A DNA stretch of 16,671 nt from CAZLLV01 sp964560325 (GTDB taxonomy: Bacteria > Acidobacteriota > Thermoanaerobaculia > Multivoradales > DATKCC01). The translations under genes and the position numbers were made by a program. Position 1 is the stretch's first letter. Every line of letters begins with the position of its first letter. The notes beneath the pieces were generated by a model. It worked only from the letters and a program-made list of their open reading frames with translations, was not told the origin of the DNA and did no database searches. Of this stretch, positions 1 through 6,603 are shown one piece after another. The stretch covers positions 1 through 16,671 of the forward strand of contig CAZLLV010000530.1 in assembly GCA_964560325.1 (NCBI GenBank), given 5' to 3'.

Positions 1-176
1 GCCATCACGCCGCGCCCGGGTCCCGCGTAGCGTTCCAGGACCGCGTCGAGGGCGGCCTCGGCCTCCGCCCACAAGGAAACCTCGAACAGCCCGAACAGCC
101 GCTCCCGCGAGACCGGCACGCCCCAGATGAACAGGACCGCCTCGATCGCCGCCTCCATGTCGCTGCGCTCGGTCAT
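1..176 (-). CDS. scpB: Segregation and condensation protein ScpB, N-terminal part (runs off the window)
   Basis: ScpB dimerises and binds the kleisin ScpA to form, with SMC, the bacterial condensin that compacts and segregates the nucleoid. Only the first 58 codons are present; the gene continues past position 1. The visible N-terminus, MTERSDMEAAIEAVLFIWG followed by VPVSRERLFGLFEV, matches the first winged helix of ScpB, where a conserved 'EAVLFxxGxPVSxxxL' pattern is usual. The ATG at 176 is preceded by GGAG with 8 bases of spacing. It lies 37 bp downstream of scpA, the standard operon order. A micro-ORF fills that gap and ends in an ATGA overlap with this start codon, so translation may be coupled. 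Assignment is strong because motif and context agree; the C-terminal half cannot be assessed. Confidence 0.88.
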   Translation of the reverse strand, partial: MTERSDMEAAIEAVLFIWGVPVSRERLFGLFEVSLWAEAEAALDAVLERYAGPGRGVM

Positions 177-217
177 GGAGCGGGCTCCGCCCACGAGCGG
201 ACGAGGTCCGCGTTCAT
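173..217 (-). CDS. Possible 14-residue micro-ORF linking scpA and scpB
   Basis: An ATG at 217-215 overlaps the scpA stop as ATGA. It opens a 15-codon frame (MNADLVRSWAEPAP, stop at 175-173) whose stop overlaps the scpB start, again as ATGA. A strong purine run, GGAGGGG, lies about 8 bases upstream of the ATG inside the scpA end. The layout would let ribosomes pass from scpA to scpB through two stop/start overlaps. I do not recognise the peptide, and it is short enough to be chance. It could be a translational relay rather than a functional peptide. Confidence 0.3.
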   Translation of the reverse strand: MNADLVRSWAEPAP

Positions 218-1032
218 GGGGAAAGCCCCTCCAGCTCCTCGCTCTGCACCTCCCGCGTGGTGCGGTAGAGGAGGATCTCTCCCGGGCCCTCCTGCTTGCG
301 AATCCAGTGGATCCGCACCAGGTGGAGGCGGGAGAGCTCGAGCAGGGCCAGGAAGGCCGAGATCGCCTCCGCCCTGCAGGAGCGCGCGATCAGGTCGGCC
401 ACGAAGTCGTACGGGCGGCCGGCGTCGAGGACGTGGAGCAACCGGTGCACCTGATCCCGGACCGAGTAGGTCTCGCGCGCCATGTGGAAGGCGGGCGGGT
501 GCTCCTTCTCGAACCGGGAGAGAGCCACCTTGAGGGCGGAGAGGAGGTCGAACAGCGATACGTCGCCGAGGTCGATCTCTTCGGAGTCTTCACCCTCCGG
601 GCGCGGCAGCTCGGGCACCGGCGCCCGGCGCACCCAGATCCCGCGCCGCACGCTCTCGATCTCGCCCAGCGACTGCGCCGCCTCCTTGAGCCGCCGGTAC
701 TCGAGCAGGCGCTGGACCAGCTCCTCGCGCGGGTCCTCCTGCGGCTCCTCGCCGGGGCGCTCGGGCCGCGGCAGCAAAAGGCGCGACTTGAGGTGGATCA
801 AGAGCGCCGCCTCGTAGATGAACTCCCCCGCCACGTCGAGGTTGAGCTCCTCCATCAGGGCCAGGTACTCGTGGAACTGGTCGCATACCCGGGCCACCGG
901 GATGTCGACGATCTCCACCTCGTTGATCCGCACCAGGTGGAGGAGCAGGTCGAGAGGACCGTCGAAGAGCGGCAGATCGACCCGCCACGCGGCGGGAAGC
1001 AGGCTCCGGGTCGGTGGGGTGAGGCGGCCCAT
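214..1032 (-). CDS. scpA: Segregation and condensation protein ScpA (kleisin)
   Basis: ScpA bridges the SMC ATPase heads and recruits ScpB, closing the condensin ring that organises the chromosome. The 272-residue product is the usual length. The N-terminal helical domain (about residues 19-90) carries the family signature DLPLFDGPLDLLLHLV, then INEVEIVDIPVARV and LAGEF-like helix sequence ending in IHLKSRLLLP. The middle is an acidic, variable linker (about 90-160), and the C-terminus (about 205-265) is the winged helix that binds the second SMC head, ending HLVRIHWIRKQEGPGEILLY. The ATG at 1032 lacks a clear Shine-Dalgarno, but a TACTAT hexamer at 1050-1045 could be a -10 box, giving a very short leader. 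scpB follows. Family call is confident. Confidence 0.95.
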   Translation of the reverse strand: MGRLTPPTRSLLPAAWRVDLPLFDGPLDLLLHLVRINEVEIVDIPVARVCDQFHEYLALMEELNLDVAGEFIYEAALLIHLKSRLLLPRPERPGEEPQEDPREELVQRLLEYRRLKEAAQSLGEIESVRRGIWVRRAPVPELPRPEGEDSEEIDLGDVSLFDLLSALKVALSRFEKEHPPAFHMARETYSVRDQVHRLLHVLDAGRPYDFVADLIARSCRAEAISAFLALLELSRLHLVRIHWIRKQEGPGEILLYRTTREVQSEELEGLSP

Positions 1033-1044
1033 GGGTCGTCGATG

Positions 1045-1050
1045 ATAGTA
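1045..1050 (-). promoter_or_regulatory. Candidate -10 box upstream of scpA
   Basis: On the minus strand this reads TACTAT, four of six matches to TATAAT. It ends 12 bases before the scpA ATG at 1032, so transcription would start about 6 bases before the codon. No good -35 hexamer is visible. It lies in the 76-bp gap after the preceding membrane-protein gene. If real, it gives scpAB its own promoter with a nearly leaderless message. Weak call. Confidence 0.25.
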
Positions 1051-1108
1051 CGCGAGCGGGGGCGGAGCGCGGCCGGCGGGGCCGCGGCGGACCGTCGCGG
1101 GAAAGGCG

Positions 1109-1600
1109 TCAGCGGCTACCGCCGTCCGCCGGCCGGCTCCGGAGCGCCGCGAGGGCGCGCTCGCTGGCGATCACCGTGCGCCATTCGGCGGCGGTCGCCC
1201 AGGCGCCGAGCGCGAGGGCGGCCCAGAGGAGCGGGCCGTGGTAGCGCCCGCCGACCTGCTCGCCGTGCATGGAGGCGCCGACGACGAAGACGGCGATGGC
1301 GGCGAGCACCGCGGCGGCGACGACCGGGAGCGTCCGGGTCCGGAAGCGCACGAGGCGCGGCTCGAGGGCCGATCGGCGGCCGCTCTCCTCGGCGCTCTCC
1401 GCCAGCACCCGGGTCAGGCCGAGGAGGTAGAAGAGCTGCCAGCAGTGGGCGGTCGCGAAGACGAGGAGCGCGGCGAGCCCGAGGAGGATGTGCCGCTCGA
1501 GCCCGGAGCGGCCGTCGAAGCCGGCGTAGCCGTGCCAGCCGGTAGCGGCCAGGCCGAGGGCGGCCAGCGCACCCACCACCACCATGATCCGCGCGAACAT
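1109..1600 (-). CDS. Four-helix integral membrane protein of unknown function
   Basis: The 163-residue product is almost entirely hydrophobic helices: about residues 4-24 (MVVVGALAALGLAATG), 35-60 (HILLGLAALLVFATAHCWQL), 90-110 (PVVAAAVLAAIAVFVVGAS) and 122-142 (GPLLWAALALGAWATAAEW). Histidines occur at or near membrane faces (H23, H37, H52, H113, H121), so a heme- or metal-linked role is conceivable, but no known motif supports it. The ATG at 1600 has a good Shine-Dalgarno, GAGGAG, 7 bases upstream. It begins 24 bp after the cNMP/FHA gene, so the two are probably co-transcribed, and precedes scpA by 76 bp. I do not recognise the family; the reading frame is supported by the ribosome site, operon spacing and coherent membrane topology. 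Confidence 0.75.
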   Translation of the reverse strand: MFARIMVVVGALAALGLAATGWHGYAGFDGRSGLERHILLGLAALLVFATAHCWQLFYLLGLTRVLAESAEESGRRSALEPRLVRFRTRTLPVVAAAVLAAIAVFVVGASMHGEQVGGRYHGPLLWAALALGAWATAAEWRTVIASERALAALRSRPADGGSR

Positions 1601-1624
1601 CGGTTCTCTCCTCGGACCGGGAGC

Positions 1625-2446
1625 TCAAGCCGGACGGAAGGCGAGCTCGACCACGCCGATCCGCACCAGGTCCCCCGGCTCGATCTCGGCGGGCACGCCG
1701 GTCTCGAGCCGGTCGTCGTTGACGAAGGTGCCGTTCATCGTGCCGATCTCTTCGCTCAGGAAGAACTTCTCCCCGCGCCGGAAGATCTTGGCGTGGCGCC
1801 GGCTCACCGAGCGCTGGTTGTCGACCGGCGACAGGTCGACGTCCGGGTAGATGCCGGTCACCGGATCGCGCCGGCCGATGGTGGTCTCCGGCCCGTTCGA
1901 GAGGAAGAACTCGATCCCCGACTTCTCGTGGAACAGGTTCTCGGGGCCGGTGGCCGACGGCATCTCCGAGCCGGGAGGGGCCGGCGGCCCCTGCGGCATC
2001 TCTTCGCCCCCCAGCTCGCGCAGCAACGAGTCGGTCTCGCGCAGCCGCCGGGAGAGCTTGCGCATCATGCGCACCGCGATCTCCGGGTTGTCGCGCAGGA
2101 TCTGGCTGAAGGTCGAGCCGTTGATCTCCAGCACCTTGGCCGGGGTGAGCGCGCGCGCCGCCGCGGCCCGCGGCAGCCCTTCGAGGAGCGCCATCTCGCC
2201 GAAGAAGTCCCCCTTCTCCATCACCGAGAGCTGGCGGTCCTCGTCGCCGACCCGCTTCAGGATCTCGATCTGCCCCTCCTGGACGATGAACATTTCGGTG
2301 CCCAGGCTGTCCTCTGCGAACACCAGCTCGCCCTCGGCGAGCTCCACGCTCTTGTAGCGCGGCTGCGGGCGCTTGCCCGTAGTCTTGAAGACGGTCGCGC
2401 CGCCCTGGGTGTGCTCCGCGCGCCCGCGGTCGTCTTGGCTCGTCAT
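1625..2446 (-). CDS. Cyclic-nucleotide-binding domain / FHA domain fusion protein
   Basis: This 273-residue protein joins two signal-reading domains. Residues about 35-125 form a Crp-type cyclic-nucleotide-binding domain, with the phosphate-binding cassette FGEMALLEGLPRAAAARAL (82-100). The cassette arginine (R93) is present, but the neighbouring Ser/Thr seen in many cAMP binders is Ala, so the ligand is uncertain. A Pro/Gly-rich linker (about 146-170) leads to an FHA domain (about 177-270) with all the usual phosphothreonine-binding marks: GR at 191-192, SRRH at 215-218 and NGTFVN at 238-243. There is no helix-turn-helix, kinase or cyclase domain, so it probably acts as an adaptor linking a second messenger to a phosphorylated partner. 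It begins with GAGGA spaced 7 bases from the ATG, and the membrane-protein gene follows 24 bp later. Domain calls are strong; the biological role is unknown. Confidence 0.88.
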   Translation of the reverse strand: MTSQDDRGRAEHTQGGATVFKTTGKRPQPRYKSVELAEGELVFAEDSLGTEMFIVQEGQIEILKRVGDEDRQLSVMEKGDFFGEMALLEGLPRAAAARALTPAKVLEINGSTFSQILRDNPEIAVRMMRKLSRRLRETDSLLRELGGEEMPQGPPAPPGSEMPSATGPENLFHEKSGIEFFLSNGPETTIGRRDPVTGIYPDVDLSPVDNQRSVSRRHAKIFRRGEKFFLSEEIGTMNGTFVNDDRLETGVPAEIEPGDLVRIGVVELAFRPA

Positions 2447-2481
2447 GGAGTGGTCCTCACCGTCAGGGAACCGGACCCGCT

Positions 2482-2606
2482 GGCCGGCAGTGGCCGATCA
2501 CCATGCCCCGAATCGCGGTCAGACTACCCGAGAGGTCCAGGTGGGTCAACATCCGGTCGAGGCGGTAGAGCGGCTCTCCGACGCCCTCCCGGAAGGGGAT
2601 CGCGCC
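2482..2606 (-). pseudogene. Remnant of an LD-carboxypeptidase gene (ldcA fragment), left arm of a direct repeat
   Basis: These 125 bases match 4339-4463, inside the intact ldcA, at 116 of 125 positions in the same orientation, with no gaps. The first 39 bases are identical, and similarity stops abruptly at both ends. The fragment encodes the segment around the catalytic glutamate (EGVGEPLYRLDRML ... LTAIRGMVIGHCRP). It has no start region, no nucleophile serine and no histidine segment, so it cannot be an enzyme. By my codon alignment, seven of the nine differences change the amino acid (S to A, L to P, W to R, D to G, Q to H, A to S, G to S) and two are silent, as expected for sequence no longer under selection. 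A 67-codon open frame crosses it but joins unrelated sequence upstream. Confidence 0.8.
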
Positions 2607-2693
2607 GCGCTCCCGACAACGGCACGACGCTTGCGAAAAGCCTGTCGCATGCAGCCCTCCAGTCATGGCGATTCGCCCGAGAAGAGGTGGAGA

Positions 2694-4133
2694 ATGCGCA
2701 GAATCGGTGGAAAGGCGGTGACCGGCGCAATGGCCGCTTGCGTGCTAGCACTGCTCATCTTGGCGACGACAGCGTCATCTCAGGAGGACAACCGTTCCTC
2801 CTTTGGTGAAACGATCGACGTGCGGGTCATCACCCTCGAGGTGGCGGTCACGAACCGGGACGGCGAGCGGGTGACCGGCCTGGGTCCAGCCGACTTCCGG
2901 GTCCTGGTGAACGGCGAGGCGGTGCCGCTCGCCTTTTTCGACGAGATCCGGGACGGGGTCTTCGCCGGCTCGATCGATCGTGGGTCTGCGGTGGGCCCGG
3001 ATGCCGCGGCCGGCACGCCGGCAGCCACGGCGCCCGACCCGCCGGGTGTGCCGGCCTCGCCAGCCATGGTCCCGAACCACTACCTGGTGTTCGTCGACGA
3101 CGCGTTCAGCCTGAACAGCCGTCGGAGAGTGACCCTCGAGCGGCTCCGTGACCAGCTTTCCCAACTCCGCCCCGAGGACCGAGTGGCGCTCCTCTCCTAT
3201 GACGGCCGGCGGCTTCGGGGTGCCGACCGGTGGCTCGCGCCGGGAGAGGAACTGGAGGAAGTCTTCGAGCAGGTTCTTGCGATCGAGTCGCGCGGCCTCG
3301 AGGTGCTCGCCGCCCGAAGGCAGGATAGCTACACCCCTGAGCTGCCTGGGCCGAGACACCCGGCGGCGCGGCAGAACGAGGACGGTTTCGGCGCCAGCCA
3401 GCCTCCGAGCGTCTTCCGCCGGGGTCTCGACGTCCAGGTGCGGCACGCCGTCGGCAACGTGATCCTCGCGACGGTCGAGTCGCTCCGCCGACTCGACGCG
3501 GCGCCAGGGCGCAAATCGGTGATCCTGCTCGCCGGCGACTGGCCCGGCGCCGCGGGCGGGGCCGCTTACGGAGGTCTCTTCGACGCCCCCTCCGACACCC
3601 TTCCTCGCGAAGCGTTCGATCTGTTCCGGCCGCTGATCGAGACCGCCAACCTCCTCGGCTGGACGATCTACCCGGCACCCGTGTCCTCCTTCGCCCCATC
3701 GACCTCGGATTCGATGGCGACGGCCGGTGCCGGTCGATCCGGCATCGACCGGCGAAGGCGGAACGCGGACGCAGAGGCTCGCTTCCTCCACTGGAGGAAT
3801 GCCGGACCCTCCGCCGGCCAGATCCAGATCGGCGTCGATTCGAACCTTCGGTACATCGCCCGAGAGACCGGGGGTCGCGCCGCCTTGTACGACCGCAGGC
3901 TCGAGGCCCTGGAGCTCGCCATCGCGGACACGCGGTCCTACTATTCGCTCGGATTCGAGCCGGTCCGCCGTGGTGACGACCGGCGCCATCGGATCGAGGT
4001 CGAGGTCTTGCGCCCCGGCCTCGATGCCCGCTACCGGCGAGGCTTCATCGACATTTCGCCGCGCACCGCCCGGGCCTTGGGCGGCTTTGCCGAATATGTA
4101 GCCACCCCGGAGACGGACGTGCCGCCCCCTTAG
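2694..4133 (+). CDS. Exported VWFA-related protein (Acidobacterial VWFA domain family)
   Basis: The 479-residue product begins with a Sec signal peptide (positively charged MRRIGGK, hydrophobic core about 8-27, likely cleavage near ATTASSQ). Next comes the segment IDVRVITLEVAVTNRDGERV ... PADFRVLVNGEAV (41-77), typical of the VWFA-related proteins common in Acidobacteriota, then a von Willebrand A-like domain (about 129-420) starting HYLVFVDDAF and ending SYYSLGF, and a basic C-terminal strand region. The MIDAS motif DxSxS is degenerate (D135-D-A-F-S139), so metal-dependent binding is doubtful. I chose the ATG at 2694 because AGAGGTGGAG precedes it and the signal peptide starts there; in-frame ATGs further upstream lack both. 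It is the only plus-strand gene among minus-strand neighbours, uses noticeably more A/T-ending codons near its start (CTA, TCT, TTT, GGT, GAA), and lies between two copies of an ldcA segment. Probably a cell-surface or periplasmic binding protein; ligand unknown. Confidence 0.85.
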   Translation: MRRIGGKAVTGAMAACVLALLILATTASSQEDNRSSFGETIDVRVITLEVAVTNRDGERVTGLGPADFRVLVNGEAVPLAFFDEIRDGVFAGSIDRGSAVGPDAAAGTPAATAPDPPGVPASPAMVPNHYLVFVDDAFSLNSRRRVTLERLRDQLSQLRPEDRVALLSYDGRRLRGADRWLAPGEELEEVFEQVLAIESRGLEVLAARRQDSYTPELPGPRHPAARQNEDGFGASQPPSVFRRGLDVQVRHAVGNVILATVESLRRLDAAPGRKSVILLAGDWPGAAGGAAYGGLFDAPSDTLPREAFDLFRPLIETANLLGWTIYPAPVSSFAPSTSDSMATAGAGRSGIDRRRRNADAEARFLHWRNAGPSAGQIQIGVDSNLRYIARETGGRAALYDRRLEALELAIADTRSYYSLGFEPVRRGDDRRHRIEVEVLRPGLDARYRRGFIDISPRTARALGGFAEYVATPETDVPPP

Positions 4134-4136
4134 TGG

Positions 4137-5060
4137 TCACCGGATGCTGGGCGATCCCAAGATCAGAGAGCTCGTCTCCGGGTCGAGGCGCGCCGGCAGC
4201 CCCAGGGGCAGGGTGAGATTGGGCGCCTCGTGCCCCGCCTCCAGCCCGTAGGCGACGGGCCAGGAACGGCCTTCGAACGCCTCCGACAGCTGCCCGAGCC
4301 AGCCGTCGACCGCCCCGGCTCCGGAAGCGGAGTCGCTCGGCCGGCAGTGGCCGATCACCATGCCCCGAATCGCGGTCAGACCACCCGCGAGGTCCAGCTG
4401 GGTCAACATGCGGTCGAGGCGGTAGAGCGGCTCACCGACGTCCTCCCAGAAGAGGATCGAGCCGTCGAGCCGGGGCGCCCACGGGGTGCCCTGGACGGAG
4501 GTCAGGAGGCTCAGGCAACCGCCGAGGAGCGGCCCCTCCGCCGCCCCCTCCCGCAGCCAGCCGGAGACCGGCATGGAGGCGCCGTCGACGCGGCCGGCGA
4601 GGGCGTCGAGGAACGAGCGCTCCTCGCGCCCGGTCAGCCCGCGCGCGAGGTCGGCGGCGGCCATCGGTCCGTGGAAGGCGACGAGGCGCAGCCGCTCGAC
4701 CACGGCGAGCAGGAAGGGGGTCAGGTCGGAGTAGCCGACGTAGGCGCGCGGGTGGCGGGCGAGCAGGTCCCAGTCGATCCGCGGCAGGACCCGGAGCAGG
4801 CCGGAGCCGCCGCGGGCGAAGACGATCGCCCGGATCGACGGGTCGTCCGCGAGCGCGTGAAAGGCGGCGAGGCGCTCGTCGTCGGCGCCGGCGAAGAGCC
4901 CGTGGCGCGACGCGAGGTTGCCGGCGAGGACCGCCTCGAACCCCAGCCGCTCGAGCGCCGCCACGCCGCGCTCCACCCGCCCCGGCACGATCGGCCCGGA
5001 CAGCGCCGCGATCCCCACACGATCGCCCGGGAGGACGGGAGGGGGTAGATCGACACCCAT
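4137..5060 (-). CDS. ldcA: Muramoyltetrapeptide LD-carboxypeptidase (S66 family)
   Basis: S66 LD-carboxypeptidases remove the terminal D-alanine from tetrapeptide muropeptides in the cytoplasm during peptidoglycan recycling. The product (307 residues from the ATG at 5060) has the family layout: PGDRVGIAALSGP at the start, nucleophile serine in GYSD (S111), catalytic glutamate in FWEDVGE (E206) and histidine in GHEAPNLTLPLG (H277). The spacing agrees with the known Ser-Glu-His triad of Pseudomonas LdcA. A GTG at 5102 would add 14 residues (MPLRRRVSNQDGHV) and has GAGG upstream, so the start is uncertain; I prefer 5060 because the conserved fold begins just after it. The stop lies 3 bp from that of the convergent VWFA gene. 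It follows rnpB by about 190 bp. An internal 125-bp segment is duplicated at 2482-2606. Assignment is confident. Confidence 0.92.
   Translation of the reverse strand: MGVDLPPPVLPGDRVGIAALSGPIVPGRVERGVAALERLGFEAVLAGNLASRHGLFAGADDERLAAFHALADDPSIRAIVFARGGSGLLRVLPRIDWDLLARHPRAYVGYSDLTPFLLAVVERLRLVAFHGPMAAADLARGLTGREERSFLDALAGRVDGASMPVSGWLREGAAEGPLLGGCLSLLTSVQGTPWAPRLDGSILFWEDVGEPLYRLDRMLTQLDLAGGLTAIRGMVIGHCRPSDSASGAGAVDGWLGQLSEAFEGRSWPVAYGLEAGHEAPNLTLPLGLPARLDPETSSLILGSPSIR
4339..4463 (-). repeat. Direct repeat, right copy (inside ldcA)
   Basis: Same-orientation partner of 2482-2606, offset by 1857 bp, with 9 mismatches in 125 bases. It encodes about residues 200-241 of LdcA, including the catalytic glutamate E206. 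The two copies bracket the whole VWFA-related gene. Homologous recombination between them would delete that gene and rejoin ldcA sequence to the remnant's left flank. Confidence 0.85.
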
Positions 5061-5186
5061 CACGTGCCCGTCCTGATTCGACACTCGTCGTCGAAGAGGC
5101 ACGCGACCTCGCGTTCTCGGCGAAGTCCGTGACGAGGGGCGTCAGGGTGCATCAGCTCGTGCCACCGCAGTGATAAACGACCGAGG

Positions 5187-5203
5187 CGTGGCCGGAGGCC
5201 ACG
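5187..5203 (-). terminator. Candidate terminator hairpin downstream of rnpB
   Basis: A perfect 7-bp inverted repeat, CGTGGCC-TCC-GGCCACG on the minus strand, lies about 90 bases past the RNase P RNA 3' end. It is followed by a weakly T-rich stretch (CGTTTATC). The stem is strong but the T run is poor, so it may be only a pause or processing hairpin. The rest of 5061-5290 holds no gene I can support; a 60-codon frame at 5142-5324 overlaps the rnpB 3' end and has no homology I recognise. Confidence 0.3.
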
Positions 5204-5290
5204 TCGCAGGGAGAGAAGAGCGAGGACGGCGCGAGATGATGTGCCATGGCGCACCGTAGTAGGACTTCGACGAGATTGCGAGATCCATAA

Positions 5291-5715
<425 letters not shown>

Positions 5716-5720
5716 GACTC

Positions 5721-5726
5721 AGTGTA
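5721..5726 (-). promoter_or_regulatory. Candidate -10 box of rnpB
   Basis: The minus strand reads TACACT here, four of six matches to TATAAT, within GGTTACACTGAG. A start about 7 bases downstream falls at 5714, exactly where the P1 helix of RNase P RNA begins. That coincidence is the main support. I cannot identify a -35 hexamer at proper spacing. The box lies in the 41-bp gap after the J-like/TPR gene. Confidence 0.5.
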
Positions 5727-5756
5727 ACCGTTCGAGGCGGAAAAGGCTTCCGGGAG

Positions 5757-6590
5757 TCAGCTCCGCTTGCGGAACCGGCCGCGCTGCCCTTCCGCTCCGC
5801 TCCCGCCCGCCGCGCGCTCCCGCGCCTCGACCACCTCCTCGAGCGCCGCCGCGGCCTCCGGATGGTCCGGGTAGCGGTCGAGGATCTGCCGGAGCACCCG
5901 CTCCGCGAGCGTGTGCTCGCCGCGCGCCGCCTCGACCTCGGCCAGCGCCAGGCGGTGCTCGACCGACGAGGGCTCGAGCTGGACCGCGCGGCGCAGGCTG
6001 TCGGAGGCCATGTGGAGCCACTTGGGGTTCGCCTTCTGCGCGAAGCCGAGGAGCGCCCAGGACGCGGCGGCGGACGGATCGAGCCGTACCGCCTGGCGCA
6101 GCAGCTCGATCGCGAAGTGATAGTCGTCGTCCTCGATCAGCTCGCGCGCCTGCTCGTGGAGACCGGCCGCCATCGTCCGCGCCTCGGCCCGGCGCTCCTC
6201 GTCGCCGCGGGCCCAGTGGGCGTCGGCCGCGCTCAGCCGGTCGTAGCCGTCGCGCCGCCGGGTGTCCGAGAGGACCAGGTACGCCTCGGTCGCGCGCTCG
6301 AAGAGGATCCGGAAGACGCCGATCTGCTCCTCCATGCCGAGCGACTCGGCGTGGAGCGGATGGGTCGACCGGGCGATCCGCCGGAACGCCGCGTGGACCT
6401 CCGCCTCGCCGGCGGCCGGGCCGACGCCGAGCACCTCGTAGTGGCTGCCCGAGCCGCAGAGAGCGAGCAGCTCGGCCAAGCGCCGGCGGTGGTCCTGCGG
6501 GTCGATCGCCAGCGGCTCGGCGCCGAGGTCTCGCTCGATCCGGTCGAGGAAACGGCGCAGGACGTCGCCGGTGGCCAGGAGCTCGGGCAT
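5757..6590 (-). CDS. J-like domain / TPR protein with degenerate HPD motif
   Basis: The 277-residue soluble protein has an N-terminal helical segment (1-48), a DnaJ-type J domain (about 50-118, starting HYEVLGVGPAAGEAEV and ending SDTRRRDGYDRL), then three tetratricopeptide-like repeats (about 146-172, 176-207 and 210-242) and a basic tail (GRFRKRS). True J proteins need His-Pro-Asp to stimulate the DnaK ATPase; here the motif is HPL (77-79), so it is unlikely to act as a normal co-chaperone and more likely uses the fold, with the TPRs, as a protein-binding scaffold. It starts 13 bp after the uvrC stop and is probably translated from the same message, but nothing in its sequence ties it to DNA repair. 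Domain calls are good; function unknown. Confidence 0.85.
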   Translation of the reverse strand: MPELLATGDVLRRFLDRIERDLGAEPLAIDPQDHRRRLAELLALCGSGSHYEVLGVGPAAGEAEVHAAFRRIARSTHPLHAESLGMEEQIGVFRILFERATEAYLVLSDTRRRDGYDRLSAADAHWARGDEERRAEARTMAAGLHEQARELIEDDDYHFAIELLRQAVRLDPSAAASWALLGFAQKANPKWLHMASDSLRRAVQLEPSSVEHRLALAEVEAARGEHTLAERVLRQILDRYPDHPEAAAALEEVVEARERAAGGSGAEGQRGRFRKRS

Positions 6591-6603
6591 GGGAGCCGGG
6601 AGT

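Noticed and set aside
2373..2693. Upstream extension of the VWFA frame
   Set aside because: The extension runs through antisense of the cNMP/FHA gene and the ldcA remnant. The signal peptide and Shine-Dalgarno place the real start at 2694.
1238..2809. 523-codon plus-strand open frame
   Set aside because: Antisense to the membrane protein and the cNMP/FHA gene, running through the ldcA remnant; low-complexity composition.
2482..4463. Transposon or composite element around the VWFA gene
   Set aside because: There is no transposase, no terminal inverted repeat and no short target-site duplication. The repeats are coding sequence of ldcA, so homologous recombination or duplication explains them better.
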